Of a stretch of DNA of 64,000 bases, positions 26,341-35,366 are shown in pieces. Source of the stretch: Lentisphaerota bacterium (GTDB lineage: Bacteria > Verrucomicrobiota > Kiritimatiellia > UBA8416 > JAIOPI01); assembly GCA_021413965.1 (NCBI GenBank), contig JAIOPI010000031.1, forward strand, positions 1 to 64,000, written 5' to 3'. The number at the start of each line of letters is the position of its first letter. Positions within the stretch are counted from its first letter, which is position 1. Below the pieces are notes generated by a model. The model was not told where the DNA came from. It searched no databases and saw only the letters and a program-made list of their open reading frames with translations. Both the position numbers and the translations under genes were made by a program.

Positions 26341-27300
26341 ATGCAGACGCCGCGGGAACGGTTTATCGCTGCGCTTGAACGACGGCCCCTCACGGGCCGC
26401 GTCCCGCATTTCGAGCTGGTGTTCTTCCTGACCATGGAGGCCTTCGGCCGCCTGCACCCGAGTCAGCGCCAGTACCGGCAGTGGATCCAGATGGAGGAGA
26501 AGGAGCGCGAGCTGCACCGGCGCGACATGGCCCAACTCTACGTGGACACGGCCGAGCGCTTTGAGCACAGCGCGATTTTTATCCATCCGAACCCGGGCGA
26601 TGTGGAGGAAACGTGCCGCCTTATCGACCGGATCCGGGACATTTCGGGCGACCGGTACTTCATCATGATGCACGGGGATGCCACGTTCAGCATTCCCAGC
26701 GGCGAGCAGATGGTGGGCTTCAGTTACCGGCTGGCCGACGAACCCGAGAAGGTGCATGCCGAGGCGGCGGCCATGGTGGACAACGCGATCCGCAACGCGG
26801 AGCAGTATGCCAGGCACGGCGGACTGGATGGTTTCGCGCTGTGTTCAGACTACTGCTTCAACAGCGGGCCGTTTCTCAGCCCCAACCAGTTCGGCGAGTA
26901 CATCACACCGTACCTGGCGCGCTTGATCCAGGCGCAGCGCGATTTGGGGTTCTACGTGATCAAGCACACGGACGGCAATATCATGCCGATTCTCGATCAA
27001 CTGCTGCAGGCAAACCCGCACGCGCTGCATTCGCTGGACCCGCAGGGCGGCGTGGATATGGCTGAGATGAAGCGCCTGTGCGGGCACCGGGTGGCGCTGT
27101 GCGGCAACGTGAACTGCGGGCTGATGGATACCGGCACGGACGAGCAGGTGATCGAGTCCGTGCGCTACGCCCTGCGGCACGGCATGCCGGGCGGTGGCTA
27201 TATCTTCTGCACCAGCAACTGCATCTATACCGGCATGCGCCTGTCGCGGTACGAACTGATGCTGGACGTCTGGCGCAAGGAAGGCAATTACGCCGGCTAG
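26341..27300 (+). CDS. UroD-like protein, subfamily A
   Basis: 319 residues. It opens PRERFIAALERRPLTGRVP, the classic entry of MtaA/UroD-family methyltransferases, and ends with a full barrel (VIKHTDGNIMPILDQLL, VALCGNVNC, GYIFCTSNCIYTG). The motif equivalent to the zinc HxC reads HTD, so a cobalamin:CoM-type zinc site is incomplete. ATG 26341 with GAAGGAG is the start. It is probably co-transcribed with the PhyH gene upstream. The chemistry is not assigned; it could be methyl transfer or an unknown decarboxylation. Confidence 0.78.
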   Translation: MQTPRERFIAALERRPLTGRVPHFELVFFLTMEAFGRLHPSQRQYRQWIQMEEKERELHRRDMAQLYVDTAERFEHSAIFIHPNPGDVEETCRLIDRIRDISGDRYFIMMHGDATFSIPSGEQMVGFSYRLADEPEKVHAEAAAMVDNAIRNAEQYARHGGLDGFALCSDYCFNSGPFLSPNQFGEYITPYLARLIQAQRDLGFYVIKHTDGNIMPILDQLLQANPHALHSLDPQGGVDMAEMKRLCGHRVALCGNVNCGLMDTGTDEQVIESVRYALRHGMPGGGYIFCTSNCIYTGMRLSRYELMLDVWRKEGNYAG

Positions 27301-27390
27301 GAGCCTGCCGGTCGGCGGAGCGGTGGCGTGGGATCCTCGTCTTGATCGAGTCTGGTGAGGAAGACGAGGATGGTGTGGGGCGATCGCGTG

Positions 27391-29784
27391 TCAGTGGCGT
27401 TTCAGCCGGGGGCGGTCGAGTTCGTTGGAGGATACGCGGTGGGCCCGGCGGCCCAGGAGGCGCCAGGTGGCGATTTCGCCGGCGCGCAGGAGTCCGAGCG
27501 TGACGGGGTGCCCCATCCACTTCAGACGCGGCTTGCTGGCGTGGCCTGAGGTGTCCTGCACGCGGAGGATGATGCCGCGCCCGTCTTCGGCGGGTTTGAG
27601 CGCGAGCAGCTTGACGGTCGCGGGTGCGAGTGCCAGCAGCGAGCCGGAGCGGGCCAAGTTTCCCTTGGAGGCAGGGACCGTTTGTGCGATGACGGGTTCT
27701 TCCAGCAGGCGCGCGAGACGTTCGTCGGCGCGGCGGCTGAGGAGAAACCGGAATGACAGTTCGCCCTGGTCCATGACGGGGTGCCAGGGGCGTCCGGCGC
27801 CGTCGCCGCTATCGGCGAAATGCGCGGATCGGCAGACGGTGGCCTGCAGGCTGCCGGCATGGAGATTGAAGTTGTAGAGCGCATCGCTGGCAAAGAAATA
27901 GCGCCCCTTCACCCAGCGGCCGCCGGGCACTTCGCCGACGGGGCCGCGCCGGGCGGTGCCGCCGGGGACATCGAACACGGCCGTATCGCCAAAGTCGGAG
28001 AGGACCAGCTTCAGGCGCGCGCCGCGCTCATTCCAGAAGACGCGGGCGGCAACATCCACGGCCTGCCTCCCGCGGTCCTGCGTGATGTGCAGGTCGAGGT
28101 GCGACTGGCCGCCGGTGAGCCGTGCCCACAGGACCGACCGTAGCGGCCCCTGCTCGATGAGCTTGGACTCGGAGACGGTCCAGCGCTGCAGCACGGTCTG
28201 CAGATTGCACGCGGCAGGCGACTCATCCATGCCGCCCCAGGAACCACCCTTGTCCTCGACCGTCACGACCGAGAGGCGGACGCGGTTCCAGAACGTGAGC
28301 TGGTGCTTGGCGGTGCGCAGCGGGATGGCGATGGGGCGGCCGGTCTGCGGCTTGGCGCCGAGGACCCAGCCGAGAGACAGGACGCACCAGCCGAGCGGGG
28401 GGAGGGAGACGGGGGTCACGACGCGTTTGCGCCAGGCGTCGCGCGGGAAAAAGAGGTGTTCGGTGGCGATGGTTTGGAAGGGCTGAGGGTGGCCCGTGGG
28501 GCCGCGCACTTCCACGGGGACCTGATCCACACGGTCGTGGTACCCGAAGAGCGGGCGTTGATCGAGACTGGCCTCCAGTTCGACGAGACCGGTGACGGCG
28601 TGGGGGTGCGGGTTCCAGACGAGGAAGGGAACGGCCGTGGGATGGTCGCCTTTGACGGTGGGCACGCGGGTGTCGACGCGGAGGGCCAGCGCGTTGAGCG
28701 CGCCGAGTTCGGCACGCTGGGCGGCGAACTGCGCGCCACCGATCCAGGCAAGTTGGTCGGTGAAGGCGCGCTCGATGCTGGTGCCGGGAAGGATGTCGTG
28801 GAAGGAGTTGAAGAGCACGGCCTCCCAGGGTTCACGCAAATCCGCGGGCGGGCGCGCCAGGGCGGCGCTGACGGCGGTGTCGGTGCGTTCGGCGCGTGCG
28901 ACGGCGGCTTCGGCCTTGCGGTAGGCGAACTTGAACCGGGCGGCGCTGGAATAGCAGCCGCGCAGGCAGTAGTTCAACTCGCCGCGGTGGGTGGGCCAGT
29001 CCGGCCGCTCGGCGCGCAGGGCGGTGAAGAGGCGGCTGAGGCCGGAGTGCACGACGCGGACCTCGGGGTTTGCGTCTGCCCAGGCGCGGATGTCCTGCAG
29101 CAGGCGGCGCGTGGGGCCGCCGCCGTGGTTCCCGAGACCGTAAAGCGCGCCGATATTGTGCAGGCCGGATTCGCGGCCGGCGGCCAGCAGGGCGTCAAAG
29201 CGCTTGGGGATTTCGTCGCGCTCGACGCCGTACCAGCCGAGGCTGGGGCGATAGACCAGCACGCGCCCGCCGCCGGCGCCCTCCCACCAGAAGACGGGGG
29301 ATGGCAGCGAGAGTTGTCCGGGCATGGGGCGGGTGCAGGCGAAACTGTCGATGCCCGTGGCGGCCATCAGATCGGGCAAACCGGCGGAGTGACCAAAACT
29401 GTCGGCGGCCCAGGCCACGCGGACGCGCTTGCCAAAGGCGCTTTCGAAGTAGCGCTGCCCGCGCAGAAAATGGCGGACGAAGGTTTCCGTGGCCGGCATG
29501 TTGGTGTCGGGCTGGATCCATGTGCCGCCGACGAGTTCCCAGCGGCCGGCGCGGACCTGGGCCGCGATGCGGTGGAAAGTTTCCGGGTCGTGTTCGGCGA
29601 TGTGTGCATAGACGGCGGCCTCACCGCGAATGAAGGTAAGGTCGGGATATTCGTCCATGAGATTCAGCACGGCGCGGCAGGTGCTGATGCCTTCGTTCAG
29701 TCCTTCGCGCCAGTCCCAGAGCCACACGGGGTCGAGGTGGGCATTGGCGATGAGGTGGAGCGTGAGGGGCTGGGGCTGCTTCAT
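27391..29784 (-). CDS. Glycoside hydrolase family 38 alpha-mannosidase
   Basis: 797 residues. The zinc-binding start motif is ANAHLDPVWLWDW (His and Asp ligands), and the catalytic nucleophile region is WAADSFGHSAGLPD, as in GH38 retaining alpha-mannosidases. The middle helical domain and C-terminal beta domains (GH38C) are complete. The start at 29784 follows an AAAGGGA element. No signal peptide is seen, so it should act inside the cell on imported manno-oligosaccharides. It is divergent from the Gfo/Idh/MocA-isomerase pair at 29962, with which it may share control. Confidence 0.92.
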   Translation of the reverse strand: MKQPQPLTLHLIANAHLDPVWLWDWREGLNEGISTCRAVLNLMDEYPDLTFIRGEAAVYAHIAEHDPETFHRIAAQVRAGRWELVGGTWIQPDTNMPATETFVRHFLRGQRYFESAFGKRVRVAWAADSFGHSAGLPDLMAATGIDSFACTRPMPGQLSLPSPVFWWEGAGGGRVLVYRPSLGWYGVERDEIPKRFDALLAAGRESGLHNIGALYGLGNHGGGPTRRLLQDIRAWADANPEVRVVHSGLSRLFTALRAERPDWPTHRGELNYCLRGCYSSAARFKFAYRKAEAAVARAERTDTAVSAALARPPADLREPWEAVLFNSFHDILPGTSIERAFTDQLAWIGGAQFAAQRAELGALNALALRVDTRVPTVKGDHPTAVPFLVWNPHPHAVTGLVELEASLDQRPLFGYHDRVDQVPVEVRGPTGHPQPFQTIATEHLFFPRDAWRKRVVTPVSLPPLGWCVLSLGWVLGAKPQTGRPIAIPLRTAKHQLTFWNRVRLSVVTVEDKGGSWGGMDESPAACNLQTVLQRWTVSESKLIEQGPLRSVLWARLTGGQSHLDLHITQDRGRQAVDVAARVFWNERGARLKLVLSDFGDTAVFDVPGGTARRGPVGEVPGGRWVKGRYFFASDALYNFNLHAGSLQATVCRSAHFADSGDGAGRPWHPVMDQGELSFRFLLSRRADERLARLLEEPVIAQTVPASKGNLARSGSLLALAPATVKLLALKPAEDGRGIILRVQDTSGHASKPRLKWMGHPVTLGLLRAGEIATWRLLGRRAHRVSSNELDRPRLKRH

Positions 29785-29921
29785 AAAGTCGGGGTTCCCT
29801 TTCCGGTGCGGGCTCGCGGCCGTACATGCAAAAGCGGAATTGTGGCAGTTTGGCGGGTCGTCTGCAATGGCGTCGGGAGGTGATTCAGACGGTGATCGGC
29901 TGACGTGAGTTCGCAACACAA

Positions 29922-29950
29922 TTGACAGGGGGTGGGGCGCCGCGCACAAT
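29922..29950 (+). promoter_or_regulatory. Sigma-70 promoter for a leaderless oxidoreductase mRNA
   Basis: A perfect TTGACA (29922-29927), a 17-base spacer and CACAAT (29945-29950, four of six). The ATG of the oxidoreductase is at 29962 with no Shine-Dalgarno, so the predicted leader is about five bases. Confidence 0.55.
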
Positions 29951-29961
29951 CCACGCCCATT

Positions 29962-30987
29962 ATGAACAACCCATTGCGGGCGGTGTTGGTTGGCTGTGGC
30001 GGGATGGCGGGCGCCTGGCTGAAAGCGGCCAAGGAAGCGGGCGGAATTGAGTGGGCTGGATTCGTGGATATCCGGGCGGAGGCCGCGCAGAAGCGCGCCA
30101 CGGAATCCGGGGCGGTCAATCCGATCGTGGGAACCGATCTGGACGCCGTGCTGACCGCCGCGCGGCCCGACGTCGTGTTCGATTGCACAGTCCCGGAGGC
30201 GCACCGGCCCGTCACGCTGGCGGCGTTGGCGCACGGGTGTCACGTGCTGGGCGAAAAGCCCCTCGCCGACTCAATGGCACACGCGCGCGAGATGGTCGCC
30301 GCGGCGGCCAAGGCGGGCAAAGTCTACGCGGTCATCCAGAACCGCCGCTACATTCCGTCCATCCGCCGTGTGCAGCGCGTGCTGGCTTCGGGCGAGTTGG
30401 GCGACCTGACCACGGTGAACTGCGATTTCTACCTCGGCCCCCATTTCGGCGGCTTCCGTGATCAGATGCGTCACGTGTTGCTGCTCGACATGGCGATTCA
30501 CACGTTCGACCAGGCGCGCTTTCTGTCCGGCGCCGATGCGGTGGCGGTGTACTGCCGCTCGTGGAATCCGGCGGGATCCTGGTATGCGCATGGCGCGTCG
30601 GCCGTGGCGCTGTTCGAGATGAGCAACGGCATCGTCTTCACTTATCGCGGGAGCTGGTGCGCCAAGGGGTTGAGCACGAGCTGGGAGTGCGACTGGCGCT
30701 TCCTTGGTTCCAATGGATCTGCTGTCTGGGACGGCGGTGAGAAGTTTGCGGCGCAGCAGGCCACGGGAACGGTGGCTTGGACGGATGAGATGCGCGACGT
30801 GTCGTGGACCGTGGCCGAGGGCGACAAGACGGGCGGGCACGCCGGGCTGGTGCGGGAGTTTGTGGACTGCGTGCGCACGGGGCGCGCGCCGGAAACCATT
30901 TGTACGGACAACATCAAGAGCCTGGCCATGGTCTTTGGCGCCATCGAGAGCGCCGAGACGGGCCGGCGCGTGGAGATCAAGTCGTGA
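29962..30987 (+). CDS. Gfo/Idh/MocA-family NAD(P)-dependent oxidoreductase
   Basis: 341 residues. The Rossmann motif is AVLVGCGGMAGAW (GxGxxG-like, GCGGMAG), the catalytic lysine block is VLGEKPLADS, and the C-terminal alpha/beta domain is complete. The family oxidises or reduces sugars and inositols. The stop overlaps the GTG start of the sugar isomerase/epimerase by GTGA, so the two are translationally coupled and probably act in sequence on one sugar. It is divergent from the GH38 mannosidase. Confidence 0.9.
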   Translation: MNNPLRAVLVGCGGMAGAWLKAAKEAGGIEWAGFVDIRAEAAQKRATESGAVNPIVGTDLDAVLTAARPDVVFDCTVPEAHRPVTLAALAHGCHVLGEKPLADSMAHAREMVAAAAKAGKVYAVIQNRRYIPSIRRVQRVLASGELGDLTTVNCDFYLGPHFGGFRDQMRHVLLLDMAIHTFDQARFLSGADAVAVYCRSWNPAGSWYAHGASAVALFEMSNGIVFTYRGSWCAKGLSTSWECDWRFLGSNGSAVWDGGEKFAAQQATGTVAWTDEMRDVSWTVAEGDKTGGHAGLVREFVDCVRTGRAPETICTDNIKSLAMVFGAIESAETGRRVEIKS

Positions 30988-31889
30988 AGCCCAACAACCC
31001 CCTGCTGAACATTCGCATAGGCACCCTGGTCGCTGGAAACGACAACACCGCGAACTACATCCGGCAGATCAAGGGATACGGGTTTGAGAGCTTTTCGATC
31101 ACGTTCTGGCAGAAAGTCGGCGTGGACTTGAAGAAGCTGGCGGCGGCGGTGCGGCAGGAGCTGGAGGGCACGGACATCCGCATCAACTGCCTGGGCGTGT
31201 TCGGCAATCCGCTGGAGTCGCGCCCGATCGACAAGGAGACCGTGGCGGCGTGGAAGGCGTGCATTGACGCGGCACCGCTCTTCGGCGCCACCGTGGTGGC
31301 GGGTTTTGCGGGACGGCTGATCGACAAGCCGGTGCCGGAGTCGATGAAGCAGTTCAAGAAAGTGTTCGCGCCGCTGGCGAAGCGCGCGGCCGACAAGGGC
31401 GTGAAGCTGGCGTTCGAGAACTGCGACATGGGCGGAGATTGGCAGCGCGGCGACTGGAACATTGCGCATGCGCCGACGGCGTGGGAGATGATCTTCAACG
31501 AGGTTCCCGACGCCAACGTGGGACTGGAATGGGAGCCGTGCCACCAGATGGTCAGCCTGATCGATCCGATCCCTCAGCTGAAGCGGTGGGCGCACAAGGT
31601 CTTTCACGTGCACGGCAAGGACGCGACCGTGATGTGGGACGTGATTCGCGAGGTGGGCATTCGGGGCGGCAAGCCGTTCGTGTTTCACCGCACGCCGGGC
31701 TTTGGCGACACGAACTGGTCGGACGTGGTCACGATCCTGCGCATGAACGGCTTCAAGGGGTCCATCGACATCGAGGGCTGGCACGATCCCGTATACCGCG
31801 GGGATCTTGAGATGACGAGCCAGGTTCGCGGCCTGCACTATCTCAAGGCCTGCCGCGGCGGCGACGCCTACATTCCCAACCCGAGCTGA
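30984..31889 (+). CDS. Sugar phosphate isomerase/epimerase (xylose-isomerase-like TIM barrel)
   Basis: 301 residues from GTG 30984. It is an AP-endonuclease-2/xylose-isomerase-like barrel: KLAFENCDMGGDW and NVGLEWEPCHQM carry metal-binding Glu and Asp residues, followed by HVHGKDATVMWDV and SIDIEGWHDP. It overlaps the oxidoreductase by four bases. Family members isomerise or epimerise keto-sugars; a 3-keto-sugar pathway with the oxidoreductase is plausible but not proven. Confidence 0.87.
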   Translation: MKPNNPLLNIRIGTLVAGNDNTANYIRQIKGYGFESFSITFWQKVGVDLKKLAAAVRQELEGTDIRINCLGVFGNPLESRPIDKETVAAWKACIDAAPLFGATVVAGFAGRLIDKPVPESMKQFKKVFAPLAKRAADKGVKLAFENCDMGGDWQRGDWNIAHAPTAWEMIFNEVPDANVGLEWEPCHQMVSLIDPIPQLKRWAHKVFHVHGKDATVMWDVIREVGIRGGKPFVFHRTPGFGDTNWSDVVTILRMNGFKGSIDIEGWHDPVYRGDLEMTSQVRGLHYLKACRGGDAYIPNPS

Positions 31890-32069
31890 GCCGGGGAACC
31901 GGGCCTGAGGATAATGGTGTGCGTTGAGGCGGATGTGACGCACGGTTGTCTGCAGGCGCGGCCCCGAGTGGCCTTGGCGGCATCCGAAGGCACGAGGCTG
32001 ACGGTCGCGACAGCGGTCTGCGGTCTATGCGTTACCGACGTGGTGGAATCGGTGTGCCGAAGCCACGGG

Positions 32070-32504
32070 TTACTCGAAGGCGGTGCACGTGCCTTCGTGC
32101 AGGCGGAGTTCGTCGACCATGACCTTGATCCAGGCTTTGCCTGCGACGGATGGTGCGGCATTGAGGTGAATGCCGACGAGAAAGCCGTTCGTGGTTGGAT
32201 CCGGCCGGTTCCAGGCCACCGTTCCGCTCAGGCACAGCCGGCGCGCGTGATGCTCCAATTCCACGTCCAGCCAGAGTTTCACCACCGAGGCGGGTTTGAT
32301 GGTTCTGTCGACCGTGCACAGCAGTCCGTTGACAGAGGCATCCCGCAGCATGCCGTAGAACTGCGGGCGGATCAGCATGGCGCATGGCGACCACCGCACG
32401 AGTCCGATTCCGATCTTCGCGTCGATCGGTATACGCTGTTGCCGTCGACGGTCTATGCTTCTTCGTTTGAGTACCACAGCGGCTCCTTTCCAACTGCCGT
32501 CCAT
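32070..32504 (-). CDS. PilZ-domain protein
   Basis: 144 residues. It contains the c-di-GMP-binding signatures RxxxR (within RRRQQRIPI, about residues 20-25) and DxSxxG (DASVNGLL), then the beta-barrel segment with GTVAWNR and VGIHLN. A stand-alone PilZ protein would bind c-di-GMP and act on motility, export or transcription. It is isolated, convergent with the isomerase gene. The start has GGAAAGG-like bases upstream. Confidence 0.82.
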   Translation of the reverse strand: MDGSWKGAAVVLKRRSIDRRRQQRIPIDAKIGIGLVRWSPCAMLIRPQFYGMLRDASVNGLLCTVDRTIKPASVVKLWLDVELEHHARRLCLSGTVAWNRPDPTTNGFLVGIHLNAAPSVAGKAWIKVMVDELRLHEGTCTAFE

Positions 32505-32695
32505 CCGCCAGTGAGGAATCGGACAAGCCGCACTTCAAAAGTCGTTCGGGCCCGCGTCCCCGCGGCGGAAGTCCGGCGTCCTCCCGGGGGATGGGCCATG
32601 TCAGCACCGGTTGGAACGTGCGCGGCCTCACGGAAGGCGTCCCGACAGCATGGGGTGATCACGACCAAAATGCTCCGCCATCTGACAGAGAATGA

Positions 32696-32717
32696 CCATG
32701 GGGTAATCACCCCATGG
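32696..32717. repeat. Perfect palindrome near the end of the 32744 gene
   Basis: CCATGGGGT and ACCCCATGG form a 9-bp stem with an AATC loop. A related half-copy, CATGGGGTGATCAC, lies at 32649-32662, so the motif CATGGGGTRATCAC occurs twice at a 48-base interval. It may be a terminator stem for the minus-strand UroD-like gene (stop at 32744) or an operator upstream of the PilZ gene. Confidence 0.55.
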
Positions 32718-32743
32718 CGCGCGGGGGCCTCTTCGGGGGGGCG

Positions 32744-34024
32744 CTAGCCGCGCGGGTAGAACCGATGGATTTCGCGGCGGGCGATCTCGACGGCGCGGCG
32801 CGCCTTGTTGAGGTTGCCGTGCATGGTGTAGACATCGCGCACCACGAACTCCAGCGGGATGTGGCGGCCAGCCGTGATCTCCAGCGTTTCACGGATCTCG
32901 GCGGCCCAGGCCTCCTCGTTCAGCACGACATCGAGGCCGAGCAGATTGGGGTTGGGCTTGCGCGAATAGACGATGCCGGTTCCCGCGAGCGCGTCGGCCA
33001 TGTAGCGCTGGTCAGCCCAGCGGGAGATCGACACAGCCTTCAAGTTGGGAAGCTTGGACAACGACGTGGCCCAGAGCGGATCGGCAGGCTCGCAGCAGCC
33101 CCAGTAGACCAGCCCGTAGAGTTCCGCCAGCTCACGATAGTAGGGGAAGCAGAACTCGTGAAAGAGCTCGGGGGACACGCCGACCGTTTCCTGGCTGTCC
33201 ATGACGGACCACATGTCCTTGAGCGTCACGTGACCGGCGGCGACAGGGGCTTTTGGCAACAGGGTGGTGAAATTGTAGCAGGTGCCGCAGGTGCACTGAT
33301 TGGCGTTGTTCAGGACGAGCAACCCCTCTCGCTCGGCCCACTGCGCCATGCGCTTGGCGTTGTCCTTGAGCATGGCCATGACGGCATGCAGTTTTTCCGG
33401 GCAGTCGTACATGGCGAGGAAGAACGTCTCCATGCTCATGAGGCGCATGAGGCGCTGGGTGAGATTGTTGCTGCCATACGTGCCGGACCGGATGGTCACG
33501 GGCAGAATGTCTCCAAAGACCGACTCCAGAAGGGCCTTATCCGCAAGCGTGGCCTCCCGGTTGACCTCAAACGTGGCCGGGCGGACCATGTCGAAGCCCT
33601 CGTTCAAATCCTTGATGGGGCAGTCAAAGTGGTAGCCGGTGACGACGCCTTCGGCATCTTTTTCGTAGGTGACGGGGATCTGGATCCCAAACTCATTGTG
33701 TGTAATCTGCCAGGCCATATCGAGCGTGTCGGGGCACACGTGATCATCATCCAGCAGTTCATGGTGGCGGATGTGGCGGAGGAAGGATCCCTCGAGGCGG
33801 CGCCCACGCTCGGACTTGCACTGATACAGGCTGGCCGGCATGAAATCCCGGTCGAAGGTCCAGGACTCGATGGCGAAGGGGGGGCGGGCACCGGGCTTGC
33901 CATCGTTCATGTCGGTCCAGAGCTGCTTGCGCTCCTGCATGACGGGCAAGGCGGCAATTTCGGCCTGGCGGCGGGCGAGGCGGCGCAAGTACTCCCGTTC
34001 ATCCTTCGGCAGCAGATCGGTCAT
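32744..34024 (-). CDS. UroD-like protein, subfamily C
   Basis: 426 residues, longer than the usual 340-380 of the superfamily. It shares with 40230-41471 an N-terminal LRRLARRQAEIAALPVMQER-type helix, the central YWGCCEP motif, then KLPNLKAVSISRWAD and a C-terminal barrel strand with FVVRDVYTMHGN. A CTCGTCYN cluster at about residue 240 adds Cys residues that might bind metal. The zinc HxC motif is not present in the usual place. The cysteine pair in GCCEP is the best catalytic or metal-site candidate. Function unassigned. Confidence 0.73.
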   Translation of the reverse strand: MTDLLPKDEREYLRRLARRQAEIAALPVMQERKQLWTDMNDGKPGARPPFAIESWTFDRDFMPASLYQCKSERGRRLEGSFLRHIRHHELLDDDHVCPDTLDMAWQITHNEFGIQIPVTYEKDAEGVVTGYHFDCPIKDLNEGFDMVRPATFEVNREATLADKALLESVFGDILPVTIRSGTYGSNNLTQRLMRLMSMETFFLAMYDCPEKLHAVMAMLKDNAKRMAQWAEREGLLVLNNANQCTCGTCYNFTTLLPKAPVAAGHVTLKDMWSVMDSQETVGVSPELFHEFCFPYYRELAELYGLVYWGCCEPADPLWATSLSKLPNLKAVSISRWADQRYMADALAGTGIVYSRKPNPNLLGLDVVLNEEAWAAEIRETLEITAGRHIPLEFVVRDVYTMHGNLNKARRAVEIARREIHRFYPRG

Positions 34025-34203
34025 GAGGCGCCACTCCTTCAGCCCGCGGGTTTTTCAGACACATGCCAAACAGGTGAGTGTCCCGTGAGGCGGGTGAAAA
34101 ATCAAGTTCAAGGCGTGGCGGGCGAGGGATGGCTTGCAGGAAGCGGGACGGGAGGCGATGATCAGGCGGGGTGGGCGAGTGGCATGGCGGCGGAGACGAC
34201 AGC

Positions 34204-35283
34204 ATGCAGACTGGCATGGCGGAGAGCACGAGCGAGTGGAAGCGGCACTTCAACCAGTGGTGGAATCACGACGGACTGGTGTTCTGGGTTACGGCGCCGC
34301 GCGAGACGCCGCAAGATCCCGGGCGGCAGCCGCCACCGGTGCCGGCGGATTTGGAGGCGCGCTGGCTAAGCCCGATGTACCGGGCTCAGCACAGCGACTA
34401 TACGATCTCGCGGAAGTACTACGGCGGTGACGCGTTTCCCTATGCCTACACGTGCGTGGGGCCGGGTGATCTGGCTCCGATGCTGGGCTCGGGGTGGCAC
34501 TTTGCCGAGAGCACGGTTTGGTATACGCCAAGCATCGCCGATCCGGACGCGCATCCTCCGCTGACGGTGAACTGGGAGAGCCACGCCTACCGGGCGTTGA
34601 TGGCGATGGTGGACGCCTGCGCGGCGGTCAGTGCCGGGCGCTACCCGGTGGGCATTCCCGATTTGATCGAGAACGTGGACATCCTGGCGGCCTTACGCGA
34701 TCCGCAGACCCTGCTGGTCGACATGATCGAGCGGCCCGAGTGGGTGGAGGAACGCATCAAGGACATTAATCGTGCGTGGTTCCAGGTGTTCGACGCCTTC
34801 TACGACCGGACGAAGGCAGCGGACGGCTCCAGCGTATTTGCGGCCTTTTCGGTCTGGGGGCCCGGTAAGGTGGCCAAGGTGCAGTGCGATGCGGCCGCGA
34901 TGTTCTCGCCGGCGATGTTCAAGCGGTTCGTTGTTCCCGCGTTGTCGGAGCAGTGTGAGTGGCTCGATCAGTCGCTGTTCCACCTGGATGGTGAGCAGTG
35001 CCGTTGCCAGCTGGACAACCTGTTTGCAATTGAGGCCCTGGATGCCATTGAGTGGACGCCGGTGGGCCTTGCGCGCGGCGAGAGCGGTGGAGCGCCCTGC
35101 TGGTACGATCTCTTTCGGCGCATTTTGGCGGCGGGCAAATCCGTCCAGGCCGTCAATGTGCATGAAGCGGACGTCCTTCCGCTGCTGGACGCCGTGGGTG
35201 GCAAAGGGATGTTCATCATGACCTCGGCGTCGAGCGAGACGAAGGCGCGGGAGTTGGAGGAGAGAGTCCGCGCCTACCGGTGA
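34204..35283 (+). CDS. UroD-like protein, subfamily B (copy 2)
   Basis: 359 residues from ATG 34204; ATG 34216 is an alternative. Homologous along most of its length to 5023-6168: RYPVGIPDLIENVDILAALR here matches RAILGIPDLQGGGQILDLLR there, and FHLDGE matches YHLDGE. It lies divergent from the subfamily C gene at 34024 and directly upstream of the GH95-like hydrolase (83 bases), suggesting co-expression with glycan breakdown. The HLD triplet occupies the HxC zinc position. The reaction is unknown. Confidence 0.72.
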   Translation: MQTGMAESTSEWKRHFNQWWNHDGLVFWVTAPRETPQDPGRQPPPVPADLEARWLSPMYRAQHSDYTISRKYYGGDAFPYAYTCVGPGDLAPMLGSGWHFAESTVWYTPSIADPDAHPPLTVNWESHAYRALMAMVDACAAVSAGRYPVGIPDLIENVDILAALRDPQTLLVDMIERPEWVEERIKDINRAWFQVFDAFYDRTKAADGSSVFAAFSVWGPGKVAKVQCDAAAMFSPAMFKRFVVPALSEQCEWLDQSLFHLDGEQCRCQLDNLFAIEALDAIEWTPVGLARGESGGAPCWYDLFRRILAAGKSVQAVNVHEADVLPLLDAVGGKGMFIMTSASSETKARELEERVRAYR

Positions 35284-35366
35284 GCGCGCGGCGAGAGGCG
35301 GGCCGCGCAGGGCGTGATGGGCGCCGGCGGTTGATTGCCGCCTTTTGAAACCTGTTGAGGGCACGG

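Noticed and set aside
28303..29883. A 526-codon plus-strand frame opposite the GH38 gene
   Set aside because: It mirrors the GH38 coding strand; the minus-strand protein has the zinc and nucleophile motifs.
31914..32747. A 277-codon plus-strand frame over the PilZ region
   Set aside because: The minus-strand protein has the RxxxR and DxSxxG PilZ motifs; the plus frame has none.
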